Assembly (NCBI RefSeq): GCF_029840635.1
Contig: NZ_JAOCCU010000062.1
Location: 1 to 32,848 of the forward strand
DNA from: Mitsuaria sp. GD03876
Lineage (GTDB): Bacteria > Pseudomonadota > Gammaproteobacteria > Burkholderiales > Burkholderiaceae_C
Reading direction: 5' to 3'
Length of the DNA stretch: 32,848 nt
Shown here: in pieces, positions 23,679 through 32,098 of the stretch
How the letters are laid out: each line of letters starts with the position of its first letter
How positions within the stretch are numbered: the stretch's first letter is position 1
Program-made: the position numbers and the translations under genes
The notes under the pieces: model-generated
Databases searched by the model: none
Told to the model about the DNA's origin: nothing
What the model saw: the letters and a program-made list of their open reading frames with translations, nothing else

Positions 23679-26174
23679 TCAAGGCGGCGGCGCGTCGACG
23701 CGCTCCGCCTCGACCGCCGCCGCGTCCTCGACGGCCGGCACCCGATCCGGCAGCCAGTAGCGGCGCCGGATCGCGCGCTCGCAGGCCGCGGACGGCGGCG
23801 TCGCCCGGTCGCTGCGCCACCGCCACGCGCCGCAGTCGACGCTGTTGAGCACGAGGGCGCCGGCCTCGGCGTAGCGCGCGACCACCTCGGGCCTGGGATG
23901 CCCGAAGCGGTTGAGGTATCCCGACTGCACCGCCGCCACCCGCGGCGAGACCGCCCGCACGAACGCCGGCGACGACGAGGTGCGGCTGCCGTGGTGCGGC
24001 ACGACGAGGACCTCCGCCCGCAGCCCGTCGACGCCCTCCTCGCGCACCAGCCAGGCCTCCTGCGGCGACTCGATGTCGCCGGTCAGCAGCAGGCGGCGGC
24101 CGGCCGCCTCGACCCGCAGCACGCAGGACCGGGCATTGCGCTTCATCGCCCGCGCGTCGCCCATCGCGTCACGCGGCTCGTCCCCGATCGGCGACAGCAC
24201 CTCGAAACGCACGCCGTCCCAGGTCCAGCGCTGACCGCGCCGGCAGGCCTCCCCGTCCGGCACCGCGCCGAGCCGGCGCGCCACCGGCATCGCCTGGAGC
24301 AGGCTCGCCGTGCCGCCAGCGTGGTCCTGGTCGGCGTGGCTGACCATCAGCAGGTCGAGCCGCCGTTCGCCCAGCCCGCGCAGCATCGGCAGCAGCACCC
24401 GCCGCGCGGCATCCGAGCCCGGCCCCCAGCGCGGGCCGGTGTCGAAGAGCATCGTGTGCCGGTGCGTGCGCAGGATCGCGGCGCCGCCCTGGCCGATGTC
24501 GGGCAACCACAGCTCGACATGGCCCGACGCGGGGCGCCCGGTCACCGGCCACAGCATCGGGACGCACAGCGCGAGTCCCCCGAGCCGCATCCGCCAGGGC
24601 CAGGGCATCGCCAGCGCGACGCCGCCGGCCAGGCCAAGCACCTGCGCCCATCCCGGCGCCCACGGCAGGTGCCAGACCGCGAGCGGCAGGTCGCGCAGCG
24701 CCTCCAGCAGCCAGTTCAACAGCGCGACGAGCCAGGCTCCGAGCGTCCACGCCGGCGGAAGCAACGCGCCGAGCATCGCCAGCGGCGTGATCACGTACGA
24801 CACCAGCGGGATGGCGACCGCGTTGGCGAGCAGGCCCACCACCGACAGCTGCTGGAACAGCAGCAGCGTCAGCGGCGCCAGGCCGAGCGTCACCACGCCC
24901 TGCGCGCGACAGGCCCCGCGCAGCGCGGCGCGCCAGCCCGGCGCGGGTTGCGGGTCCGCGGCCATCAGCAGCGCCACGGCGCAGAACGACAGCCAGAAGC
25001 CGGGTTGCGTCAGCGCCCAGGGATCGGCGGCGCAAACCACCGCGGCGGCGGCGCACAGGCTCATCGGCCAAGGCCAGCGCAGGCCGGCCTGGCGCAGCAG
25101 CGCCAGGATCGCCAGCAGCCCGACGGTGCGCTGCGCCGGCACGCCCCAGCCCGAGAACACCGCGTAGAGCACCGCGGCCAGGACGCCGGTCCACATCGCC
25201 GCGCGCGGCGCCGGCCACCGCAGGCACAGCCGCGGGCTTCGCCGCCAGGCCCAGCCGGCGACGGCGCCGGCCAGCCACGCGAACATCGTCACGTGCAGCC
25301 CGCTGACGCTGAGCAGGTGCGACACGCCGGTGTCGCGGTACAGCGCCCAGTCCATCGGCCCGACCGCGCCCTGGTCGCCCAGGCTCAGCGCGGCCAGCAC
25401 GCCGGCGCCGCGGCGCTCGCCGGCCGCGGCCAGCCGGTGGTCGATCGCGTCGCGCAGCGACTGCCGCAGCGCATCGACGCGCCACGCGCCCTCGCCCAGC
25501 CGCGACTGCCCCGCGGCGCGGCAGCTGCCCGCCGCGGGCAGGTCCTGTTCGAGCATCCACAGCGCCTGGTCGAAGCCGCGCGGATTCATCAGGCCGTGCG
25601 GCCGGCGCAGCTTCACCTCGAAGCGCCAGCGCTCGCCGGCGCGTGGCGGGCTCGGCATCTGGTAGCAGGAGAGCAGCAGCCGGCCGGGGACGCGGGCCCG
25701 CGGCGTCGACGGGCTATCGCTGTCCACGGCGAAGACGAAGCGCCAGCCGTCGACGCCGCCCGCGCCGGTGGCGCGTTGCGGCAGGCTGTCGACGTGGCCG
25801 GTCAGCGGCATGACCTGACCCTCGAGGCGGGCGGGAAGCAGCTCGCCCATCCGCGCTGTCGCGCGCGCCGCCGTCAGGCCGAAGCCGGCCAGCGCCGCGA
25901 GCAGCACCCAGGCGGCCCACAGGATCCACGCGCCCCTGGCGGCCGTGCCGGTCGTGGCGGTTGTCGCGGTCCGTGAAGCGCTCGCGGCGCACGTCGGATT
26001 CACCGGATCCGCGGGGCTGGTCCCGCGGACGGGCCGCGAGCGCCGCACGGCCGCCGCGACGAGCACGACCAGCACTCCGGCGACGCCCGCCAGCCAGGCC
26101 CACCAGGCCGCCGGCCCCGGCAAGGCCGGCAGCGTCTGCACCGTCCCCATGCCCAGCAGGGCCGCCAGCGGCAC
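23679..26174 (-). CDS. comEC: ComEC/Rec2 competence protein, DNA-uptake channel
   Basis: ComEC forms the inner-membrane channel that imports single-stranded DNA during natural transformation. The roughly 831-residue protein has an N-terminal membrane/DUF4131 region, with segments near 15-40 and 75-100 and an OB-like domain after them. The central Competence domain of many helices (about 260-530) includes SLGDQGAVGPMDWALYRDTG and VSHLLSVSGLHVTMFAW. The C-terminal metallo-beta-lactamase-like domain has LPDIGQGGAAIL, MVSHADQDHAGG (near residue 610), LLTGDIE and VVPHHGSRTSSS, consistent with a nuclease role. The start is uncertain: GTG 26174 gives VPLAALLG, which resembles family N-termini, and ATG 26150 is the alternative. 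It is divergent from the ridA-like gene. No other competence genes are in the window. Confidence 0.93.
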   Translation of the reverse strand: MPLAALLGMGTVQTLPALPGPAAWWAWLAGVAGVLVVLVAAAVRRSRPVRGTSPADPVNPTCAASASRTATTATTGTAARGAWILWAAWVLLAALAGFGLTAARATARMGELLPARLEGQVMPLTGHVDSLPQRATGAGGVDGWRFVFAVDSDSPSTPRARVPGRLLLSCYQMPSPPRAGERWRFEVKLRRPHGLMNPRGFDQALWMLEQDLPAAGSCRAAGQSRLGEGAWRVDALRQSLRDAIDHRLAAAGERRGAGVLAALSLGDQGAVGPMDWALYRDTGVSHLLSVSGLHVTMFAWLAGAVAGWAWRRSPRLCLRWPAPRAAMWTGVLAAVLYAVFSGWGVPAQRTVGLLAILALLRQAGLRWPWPMSLCAAAAVVCAADPWALTQPGFWLSFCAVALLMAADPQPAPGWRAALRGACRAQGVVTLGLAPLTLLLFQQLSVVGLLANAVAIPLVSYVITPLAMLGALLPPAWTLGAWLVALLNWLLEALRDLPLAVWHLPWAPGWAQVLGLAGGVALAMPWPWRMRLGGLALCVPMLWPVTGRPASGHVELWLPDIGQGGAAILRTHRHTMLFDTGPRWGPGSDAARRVLLPMLRGLGERRLDLLMVSHADQDHAGGTASLLQAMPVARRLGAVPDGEACRRGQRWTWDGVRFEVLSPIGDEPRDAMGDARAMKRNARSCVLRVEAAGRRLLLTGDIESPQEAWLVREEGVDGLRAEVLVVPHHGSRTSSSPAFVRAVSPRVAAVQSGYLNRFGHPRPEVVARYAEAGALVLNSVDCGAWRWRSDRATPPSAACERAIRRRYWLPDRVPAVEDAAAVEAERVDAPPP

Positions 26175-26240
26175 CCCGGTCCAGCACCAGGCCGGGGTGT
26201 AGGATTCGCGGCGTTTTTTTCCACTTCCGCGCAGACCCTC

Positions 26241-26708
26241 ATGAGCACTTCCGTCTACGACCGCCTCAAGCAACTGGGCATCGACCTGCCGCCGGTGGCG
26301 GTGCCCGCCGCGGCCTACGTGCCGTTCGTCCGCACCGGGAACCTCGTGTTCCTGTCCGGTCATATCGCGAAGAAGGACGGCAAGCCCTGGGTCGGCCAGC
26401 TCGGCAAGGACACCGACACGGCCACCGGCCAGCAGGCCGCCCGCGCGATCGCGATCGACCTGCTGGGCACGCTGCACGCGGCCGTCGGCGACCTGGACAA
26501 GGTCAAGCGCGTCGTCAAGCTGATGAGCCTGGTGAACAGCACCGGCGACTTCACCGAACAGCACCTGGTGACCAACGGCGCGTCGGAGTTGATCGGCGAG
26601 GTGTTCGGCCCCGAGAAGGGCGCGCACGCGCGCAGCGCCTTCGGCGTGGCGCAGATCCCGCTCGGCGCCTGCGTCGAGATCGAGCTGATCGCCGAGATCG
26701 CCGACTGA
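26241..26708 (+). CDS. RidA/YjgF-family protein
   Basis: RidA enzymes hydrolyse reactive enamine/imine intermediates such as 2-aminoacrylate; several subfamilies have unknown roles. The 155-residue protein has the family fold pattern VRTGNLVFLSGHIAKKDGK (about 31-49), the helix QQAARAIAIDLLGTLHAAVG, and near the end ARSAFGVAQIPLGACVEIE. The Arg in that last motif corresponds to the catalytic Arg105 of E. coli RidA. It is about 25 residues longer than RidA and starts with MSTSVYDRLKQLGIDLPP, typical of the longer subgroup. A TAGGAT hexamer at 26200-26205 could be its -10. Its stop shares one base with the dsbB start (TGATG), so the two are coupled. Confidence 0.9.
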   Translation: MSTSVYDRLKQLGIDLPPVAVPAAAYVPFVRTGNLVFLSGHIAKKDGKPWVGQLGKDTDTATGQQAARAIAIDLLGTLHAAVGDLDKVKRVVKLMSLVNSTGDFTEQHLVTNGASELIGEVFGPEKGAHARSAFGVAQIPLGACVEIELIAEIAD

Positions 26709-27205
26709 TGCGCGCGTTGACCGCTTCGCGCGTGCTGGCCTTCAGCGCGCTGGTGTCCGCCGCGGGCGTGGCGGCGGCGCTGGTCGCGCAGTACCAGTTC
26801 GGCGTCAAGCCCTGCCCGTGGTGCGTGATGCAGCGCGGCCTCTTCATCCTGATCGCCATCGTCGGCGCGCTGGGCTGGCTGCTGCAGCGCGTGGGCGCGG
26901 CGCGCGTGCTGTCGCTGCTGCTGACCGCCGCGCTGGGCGTGGCCGGGCTGGTCGCCGCGGGGTATCAGCATGAGGTCGCCTCCAAGCTCGCGAGCTGCGA
27001 CATGACCTTCGCCGATCGCGTGCTGACGATGTTCAAGCTGGAGGAGCGCCTGCCGAGCGTCTTCATGGTCACGGCCAATTGCAGCGAAGCCGCCGCGTAC
27101 ACGCTGCTCGGGCTGCCTTACGAGATCTGGAGCGGCGCGCTGTTCACCCTGATCGCGCTGCTGTGCCTGCTGGCCCTGAAGCGCGGAGCCGTGCATCGTC
27201 GGTGA
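26708..27205 (+). CDS. dsbB: Disulfide bond formation protein DsbB
   Basis: DsbB reoxidises periplasmic DsbA and passes electrons to quinone. The 165-residue inner-membrane protein has four membrane segments (about 7-27, 43-59, 66-84 and 143-158). The first periplasmic loop carries the CPWC pair (Cys36/Cys39) in FGVKPCPWCVMQRG, and the second loop carries Cys97 (LASCDMTF) and Cys125 (TANCSEA), the full DsbB cysteine set. The Gln-Arg after the CPWC pair, also conserved, is present. The ATG overlaps the stop of the ridA-like gene by one base. No dsbA is nearby. Confidence 0.94.
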   Translation: MRALTASRVLAFSALVSAAGVAAALVAQYQFGVKPCPWCVMQRGLFILIAIVGALGWLLQRVGAARVLSLLLTAALGVAGLVAAGYQHEVASKLASCDMTFADRVLTMFKLEERLPSVFMVTANCSEAAAYTLLGLPYEIWSGALFTLIALLCLLALKRGAVHRR

Positions 27206-27255
27206 GGGATCTCGCCGACGTCCTTGAGATCGATCAACCGAGTGAGGGAACCTTC

Positions 27256-27642
27256 ATGAAGCGAGTCACGGGCATCGGCGGCATCTTCTTCAACGCCAAG
27301 GATCCGGCCGCCCTGCGGGCCTGGTACCAGAAGCACCTGGGCATCGACGTGCTGCCCTGGGGCGGCGCGGCCTTCACCTGGACCGGCGACGACGGCCAGC
27401 CCAGCGGCGGCACGACGATCTGGTCGATCGGCTCGGCCGACCCGGACGGCTTCGGCCCGGGCAACCCGCCCTTCATGATCAATTACCGCGTCGCCGACCT
27501 GGCGGCGCTGCTGCAGGCCTTGCGCGCGGAAGGCTGCAACGTGGTGGACAAGACCGACGACTCGGAATACGGCAAGTTCGGCTGGGTCATCGATCCCGAA
27601 GGCCACAAGGTCGAACTGTGGGAGCCGCCGGCCGGCCAGTGA
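27256..27642 (+). CDS. VOC-superfamily (glyoxalase-like) protein
   Basis: This 128-residue single-domain member of the vicinal-oxygen-chelate superfamily has the two beta-alpha-beta-beta-beta modules: VTGIGGIFFNAKDPAALRAW (4-23) and INYRVADLAALLQALRAEG (about 76-94), ending with WVIDPEGHKVELWEP. The Glu in the last motif is a usual metal ligand, but the first-strand ligand is not obvious. Members include glyoxalases, dioxygenases and antibiotic-binding proteins, so the function is open. GAGGG lies about 8 nt before the ATG. It follows dsbB by 50 nt and converges on the proline-rich gene. Confidence 0.85.
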   Translation: MKRVTGIGGIFFNAKDPAALRAWYQKHLGIDVLPWGGAAFTWTGDDGQPSGGTTIWSIGSADPDGFGPGNPPFMINYRVADLAALLQALRAEGCNVVDKTDDSEYGKFGWVIDPEGHKVELWEPPAGQ

Positions 27643-27672
27643 ACGACGGCGACCGCCGGTCGCCGTCGCCGC

Positions 27673-28725
27673 TCAGGCGCCGGGCTTGGACAAGGCCACG
27701 AGCTTCTGGAACACGCTGTCGCGCACGGCCGAGGCGGCCATCGACGTGAGCTCCGGCTCCGCCGCCGCCAGCGTCTTGCCCAGCGACGGCAAATTGCCCA
27801 GGTGCTGGCGCACGGTCTTCTTCTGCGCCGGCGTCAGGCCGGCGATCGCCTGGTCGGCCAACGCCAGGGCCGCGCTCTGAACCTGCTTGTCCCTGGCGAC
27901 CGGGGTGTCCTCCCTGCCCCCTCGGAACGCCTGGTGCAGCTTGTCGGCACCGTCGGCGAGGGCGGCGTCATTCAATCGGTGCGCCAGCTTCACCGCCGCC
28001 GCGGCGGAGTCAAGCTCGCCCGGCCCCTTCGGACGATGCCCCGGCGAACCCGCGGGAATCGACGCCGCGAACTCCTGAATCAACGTGTTGATCCTGGCGC
28101 CCAGTTTCTCGGACGCATCGGAGATGGCCGCGGCCCGCGCCTGCTGGGTCGAGACCACCGGGGCCGCAGCACCCGCAGCGCGGGCCGCGGGGTCACGCGC
28201 GGGCATCGGGGGCGCCGAAGCGTTCTCGCGCCTGGGCACCGGGGGCGGCGAGGTGTTCTCGCGCTTGGGCACCGGCGGCGCCGAGGCGTTCTCCCGCTTG
28301 GGCACCGGCGGCGGCAAGTCGTAGCGACGCTCGGGCAGCGGCGGCGCGAAGGCGCTGTCGTCCTCGACGTCCGCCGGATCCGATTCGAGGGGCGCTGCGG
28401 TCCGGGGCGTCTTCTTCGTCAGGTCGACGGTCGCGTAGAGCGGACCGGACGCCGAATGATCCAGCGTCGCGTAGGTCACGTCCGAGCCGGCGTTCCTGGC
28501 GCCCGGAGATTCCGGCGCCGGCTTGAAGCGACGGCCGCCCGGCGTCTGCAGCGACTGAATCTGCGCATAGGTCAAGGATTTCGCCTCGGGACGATACGGC
28601 GCGACGGGTTCATCCGGCGTGGCCTTGGGCGTCGCCGCGGCGGCACCGGCGGGACCGGCCGACCCGTCGGCATCAGGGGTGTGGACGGGTGACGGATAGG
28701 GCCGAGGAGGAATGGGAGGCGGCAT
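27673..28725 (-). CDS. Proline-rich protein with ITIM/EPIYA-like and SH3-ligand motifs, candidate effector
   Basis: I do not recognise the family. The 350-residue protein has no signal peptide or membrane segment. Residues 1-180 look disordered and are rich in Pro, Ala and Ser. They begin MPPPIPPRPYPSP and hold three tyrosine motifs: LTYAQI (Tyr53) and VTYATL (Tyr85), both fitting the immunoreceptor ITIM consensus, and GPLYATVDL (Tyr97), close to EPIYA-type sites such as the EPIYATIDDL of CagA. Residues 139-178 are 11-residue repeats PPVPKRENxSx that fit class II SH3 ligands (PxxPx+). Residues 190-350 are Ala/Leu-rich and mostly helical, with no recognised fold. AGGA lies about 8 nt before the ATG. 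An effector delivered into eukaryotic cells is inference; no secretion system or chaperone gene is in the window. Confidence 0.75.
   Translation of the reverse strand: MPPPIPPRPYPSPVHTPDADGSAGPAGAAAATPKATPDEPVAPYRPEAKSLTYAQIQSLQTPGGRRFKPAPESPGARNAGSDVTYATLDHSASGPLYATVDLTKKTPRTAAPLESDPADVEDDSAFAPPLPERRYDLPPPVPKRENASAPPVPKRENTSPPPVPRRENASAPPMPARDPAARAAGAAAPVVSTQQARAAAISDASEKLGARINTLIQEFAASIPAGSPGHRPKGPGELDSAAAAVKLAHRLNDAALADGADKLHQAFRGGREDTPVARDKQVQSAALALADQAIAGLTPAQKKTVRQHLGNLPSLGKTLAAAEPELTSMAASAVRDSVFQKLVALSKPGA
28192..28311 (-). repeat. 33-bp tandem repeats encoding SH3-ligand-like units
   Basis: Three and a half in-frame units of 33 bp encode PPVPKRENASA, PPVPKRENTSP, PPVPRRENASA and the partial PPMPARD. 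On the plus strand they appear as repeated GGGCACCGG and GTTCTC words. Units differ by few bases, so the repeat is fairly recent and could change copy number. Confidence 0.85.
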
Positions 28726-28764
28726 GGTGCGGGTCCTGTAGTGAAAGGGGGAGGAAAGGTTCGG

Positions 28765-28783
28765 CGTCGGAGGTCCTCCGACG
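28765..28783. promoter_or_regulatory. 19-bp palindrome upstream of the effector-like gene
   Basis: CGTCGGAGG and CCTCCGACG flank a single T, a perfect 9-1-9 inverted repeat about 40 bp before the ATG at 28725 and in the 207-bp gap shared with the divergent phoD gene. It may be an operator. A hairpin is unlikely to form fully because the loop is too short without opening the inner pairs. Confidence 0.4.
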
Positions 28784-28932
28784 GCCGTGTCAGTCCGTCG
28801 CCTCGATCCGAACAGTTCGTCGATCGGCCCACTTTCAGGTGCTCTTCGAACACGACCGCGTCACCGCCGCGTCATGCCCCCGGGGCAGCATCGCGGACTT
28901 CGCGAACTTGAGATTTCGCCAGGAGAACCCGC

Positions 28933-30522
28933 ATGGACCGCCGCCGCTTCCTCCACGCCAGTGCCCTGCTCGGGGGTGCCTCGCTGCTGACGCCTCATGG
29001 CGCGCATGCGCAGGCCCCGGCGCTGATCACCCGCGACGCGATGCGTCCGCGGATGCCGCATGGCATCCAGTCCGGCGATCCGGTCGCCGACGCCGCCGTG
29101 ATCTGGACCCGCGCCGACCGCCCCGCCCGCCTCTGGCTGGAGTGGTCCACCACCGCCAGCTTCGCCAACCTGCAGCGCGTGCGCGGCCCTCACCTGCTGG
29201 AGGACTCCGACTTCACCGGCCGCGTCGACCTGCGCGGCCTGCCCGCCGGCCAGGAGATCTTCTACCGCGTCGTGCTGCAGGACCTGCGCAACGAGCGGGT
29301 GATGTCCGAACCGGTGGCCGGCCACCTGCGCCTGCCCGCCGCCTTCGGCGCCAAGGCGCCGCGCGACGTGCGCTTCGCCTGGAGCGGCGACACCTGCGGC
29401 CAGGGCTGGGGCATCAACGAGCAATGGGGCGGGATGAAGATCTACGAGCAGATCCGCCGCGTCAACCCGGACTTCTTCCTGCACTCCGGCGACACGATCT
29501 ACGCCGACAGCCCGATCCCCGCCGAGATCCCGATGCCCGACGGCTCGGTCTGGCGCAACGTCGTCACCGAGCAGACCAGCAAGGTCGCCGAGACGCTGGA
29601 CGAGTACCGCGGCCGCTACCGCTACAACCTGATGGACGCCAACATCCGCCGCATGGCGGCCGACGTCCCGCAGATCTGGCAGTGGGACGACCACGAGGTC
29701 ACCAACAACTACTCCGATTCGAAGGACCTCTCCGGCGACGCGCGCTACACCGAGAAGAATGTCCCGCTGCTGGTCGGCCGCGCGACCAAGGCCTTCCAGG
29801 AGTACGCGCCGATGCGCCGCTTCGGTGACGCCGAGGCCGAGCGCATCTACCGCCACCTGCCCCAGGGGCCGCTGCTGGACCTGTTCGTCGTGGACATGCG
29901 CAGCTACCGCGGCCCCAACAGCGCCAACCTGCAGGCCGAGGAGAACGCCGACAGCGCCTTCATGGGCCGGCCGCAGATCGCGTGGCTGCTCGACGGGCTC
30001 AAGCGCTCGAAGGCAGCCTGGAAGGTCATCGCCGCGGACATGCCGATCGGGCTACACGTCAACGACGGCAAGGATGCCGAGGGCCGCGACAAGTGGGAGG
30101 CGATCGCCAACGGCGACGACGGCGCGCCGCGCGGCCGCGAGCTCGAGATCGCGCGCCTGCTCAGCGAGATCAAGCGCCACCGGCTGCACGACATCGTCTG
30201 GCTCACCGCCGACGTGCACTACACCGCCGCGCACTTCTTCGACCCGGCCAAGGCCAGGCACACGGACTTCCTGCCGTTCTGGGAATTCGTCTCCGGCCCG
30301 CTGCACGCCGGCGGCTTCGGCCCGAACAAGGCCGACGCCACCTTCGGCATGCAGGTCGTCTACCAGAAGGCGCCGGGCGTGGCCAACGCCGCGCCGGCCG
30401 TGGGCACGCAGTTCTTCGGCCAGGTCGACATCGACGCGAAGACCCGCGCGATGACGGTCACGCTCAAGGACCTGGACGGCAACAGCCTGTTCGCCAAGAC
30501 GCTGGAGCCGCACCGCGGCTGA
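28933..30522 (+). CDS. phoD: PhoD-family alkaline phosphatase, Tat-exported
   Basis: PhoD enzymes are Ca/Fe-dependent phosphomono- or diesterases that release phosphate from organic phosphorus outside the cytoplasm. The 529-residue protein begins with a twin-arginine signal (MDRRRFLHASALLGGASLL, cleavage near AHAQA at about residue 27). A beta-rich PhoD N-terminal domain (about 40-135) with HGIQSGDP and AVIWTRAD follows. The metallophosphatase domain has WSGDTCGQ (150-157), HSGDTIYAD (184-192), WDDHEVTNN (251-259) and TADVHYTAAHF (425-435), which hold the metal ligands. AGGAG lies 7 nt before the ATG. No pho box was recognised in the divergent upstream region. Confidence 0.94.
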   Translation: MDRRRFLHASALLGGASLLTPHGAHAQAPALITRDAMRPRMPHGIQSGDPVADAAVIWTRADRPARLWLEWSTTASFANLQRVRGPHLLEDSDFTGRVDLRGLPAGQEIFYRVVLQDLRNERVMSEPVAGHLRLPAAFGAKAPRDVRFAWSGDTCGQGWGINEQWGGMKIYEQIRRVNPDFFLHSGDTIYADSPIPAEIPMPDGSVWRNVVTEQTSKVAETLDEYRGRYRYNLMDANIRRMAADVPQIWQWDDHEVTNNYSDSKDLSGDARYTEKNVPLLVGRATKAFQEYAPMRRFGDAEAERIYRHLPQGPLLDLFVVDMRSYRGPNSANLQAEENADSAFMGRPQIAWLLDGLKRSKAAWKVIAADMPIGLHVNDGKDAEGRDKWEAIANGDDGAPRGRELEIARLLSEIKRHRLHDIVWLTADVHYTAAHFFDPAKARHTDFLPFWEFVSGPLHAGGFGPNKADATFGMQVVYQKAPGVANAAPAVGTQFFGQVDIDAKTRAMTVTLKDLDGNSLFAKTLEPHRG

Positions 30523-30590
30523 GCGCCGCGCGCATCACGCCCCTGGGCGGGGTCCGGGGGCCCGGGGGCCAGGGCCCCTCGGGGCCGGCC

Positions 30591-31079
30591 TCACCGGGCG
30601 ACGGTCACGCCCTTGTTGGCGAGCGCGTCGGCACGCTCGTTGCCGGGATCGCCGGCATGGCCCTTGACCCAGCGCCACTCCACCGTGTGCAGCTTGCGCA
30701 GCGCGTCCAGGCGCTGCCACAGCTCGGCGTTCTTCACCGGCTTGCCGTCGGCGGTCTTCCAGCCCCGGCGCTGCCAGCCCGAGATCCACTCGGTCATGCC
30801 CTTGCGCACGTACTCGCTGTCCGTGTAGATCACGATGTTGCAGCTGCGCTTGAGCGAGGTCAGCGCCTCGATCACCGCGGTCAGCTCCATCCGGTTGTTC
30901 GTGGTGTTGCGTTCGCCGCCGAACAGCTCCTTCTCATGGTCGCCGCTCTTGAGCCACGCGCCCCAGCCGCCCGGCCCGGGATTGCCCTTGCAGGCGCCGT
31001 CGGTGTAGATCACCACCGCCGGCTTGGCGATCTTGGGCGCGGCGGGCGCGGGAGCGGAGGAAGCGGTCGTATCGGTCAT
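30591..31079 (-). CDS. rnhA: Ribonuclease HI
   Basis: RNase HI cuts the RNA strand of RNA-DNA hybrids. The 162-residue protein has the four catalytic acids: Asp27 in [19 protein letters not shown], Glu65 in NRMELTAV, Asp87 in IYTDSEYV and Asp151 in NERADALAN. The basic helix/handle region [17 protein letters not shown] is present. A 20-residue Ala/Pro-rich N-terminal extension precedes the core. It lies 36 nt after yafS in the same direction, with gloB divergent, an order also found in E. coli (gloB-yafS-rnhA). The 68 bp between its stop and the phoD stop are extremely GC-rich with short palindromes but no T tract. Confidence 0.96.
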   Translation of the reverse strand: MTDTTASSAPAPAAPKIAKPAVVIYTDGACKGNPGPGGWGAWLKSGDHEKELFGGERNTTNNRMELTAVIEALTSLKRSCNIVIYTDSEYVRKGMTEWISGWQRRGWKTADGKPVKNAELWQRLDALRKLHTVEWRWVKGHAGDPGNERADALANKGVTVAR

Positions 31080-31115
31080 GAACAGCAGGGAAGGAGTCGG
31101 AAGGGAACGGCGGGG

Positions 31116-32072
31116 TCAATCGACCTCGGCGTCGTCGCGGTGGGCCTGGCGATGGCGATGGTGGACCGCCGCCACGGCCGGCGCCGTCTTGGCCACGCGC
31201 GTCTTGCCGCGCGCCAGCCCGATCAGCCGCATGCCGTGCACGCGCTTGACCGCGATCACGCCGTACAGCGCGCCCAGCACCGTCCACCACTTGCCGCCGG
31301 GCTTCTCGATCCATTGCCAGCGCGCCAGCCAGGGATCGCTCAGCAGCGGCGGCCGGTAGCAGCCGAACTGCGCGCGCTCCACGTCGAAGGACAGCAGCCG
31401 CAGCCAGTCGCGCAGGCGCCAGTAGCCGATGTATTCGCGTTCGGCCGGCAGGTACAGGCGCGGCGTGCGGCCCAGCATCCGGCCGTTGACGCGGGCGAGA
31501 TTCTGCCTCACCGCCCACAGGCTCGCCGGGTTCAGGCCCAGGATCACGACGCGGCCCTCGGGGCGCAGCACGCGTTCGACCTCGCGCAGGCAGCGGTGCG
31601 GATCGGCCGCCTGTTCCAGCGTGTGCGGCAGCAGCACCAGGTCCAGGCTGTTGGCCTCGAAGGGCAGCGCGTCGAACTCGCAATAGACCGCCGCGCGGCC
31701 GGCGCCGTTCAGGCCCGGCGCGGGATGGGCGTGCGGTTCGGGCTGGTACTCCAGCGGATGCGCCGCCAGGCCCGGCACCGGCGGGCCGGCGACGCTCTCC
31801 TCGAACGGCCGGTGGTCCTGCGCGAGCCAGCGGTTGGACATGCGGTTGGTCCGCAGGCCCTGCAGCTGCGGGAAGCCGAGCTGCAGCGCGTGATACCCGA
31901 ACCAGTCGATCACCGCGGCATCGATGAAGCGCTGTTCCCACGCGAGCAGGTAGCGCCCGGCGGGCGTGCGCAACCAGTGCGCGAGCTCCGCCGCGGCGGT
32001 GTCCGGCCGGAGGTGCGCCTCTACAATCGGCGGCTTTGCGTCGGTGTGGTCGTCCTGGCCCGGAATCTTCAT
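31116..32072 (-). CDS. yafS: SAM-dependent methyltransferase, YafS-like
   Basis: This class I S-adenosylmethionine-dependent methyltransferase has no established substrate. The core (about residues 85-215) has [20 protein letters not shown], including the post-motif acidic strand, and [20 protein letters not shown] (motif III region). The usual glycine-rich motif I is not obvious, as in other YafS proteins, which have a shortened N-terminal part. The N-terminal [18 protein letters not shown] is typical of the family. A Trp-rich C-terminal part and a His/Arg-rich tail follow. The start is uncertain because no Shine-Dalgarno sequence is seen. The call leans on synteny with gloB (divergent, 26 bp between start codons) and rnhA. 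Confidence 0.82.
   Translation of the reverse strand: MKIPGQDDHTDAKPPIVEAHLRPDTAAAELAHWLRTPAGRYLLAWEQRFIDAAVIDWFGYHALQLGFPQLQGLRTNRMSNRWLAQDHRPFEESVAGPPVPGLAAHPLEYQPEPHAHPAPGLNGAGRAAVYCEFDALPFEANSLDLVLLPHTLEQAADPHRCLREVERVLRPEGRVVILGLNPASLWAVRQNLARVNGRMLGRTPRLYLPAEREYIGYWRLRDWLRLLSFDVERAQFGCYRPPLLSDPWLARWQWIEKPGGKWWTVLGALYGVIAVKRVHGMRLIGLARGKTRVAKTAPAVAAVHHRHRQAHRDDAEVD
32022..32027 (+). promoter_or_regulatory. Candidate gloB -10 element (TACAAT), inside the yafS 5' coding region
   Basis: TACAAT is a near-perfect -10 hexamer about 71 bp before the gloB ATG. It lies within the first codons of the divergent yafS gene. Transcription from it would run antisense over the yafS start. Confidence 0.35.
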
Positions 32073-32098
32073 CGCTGGGACCTGATCCCCTTGCCTGC

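Noticed and set aside
28726-28932. hrpII-type box (TTCG-N16-TTCG) before the effector-like gene.
   Set aside because: Two TTCG words occur on the minus strand, but 34 nt apart rather than 16.
30523-30590. GC-rich palindromes between phoD and rnhA as an intrinsic terminator.
   Set aside because: Short GGGCCC-type palindromes exist but no T tract on either strand; they may reflect composition only.
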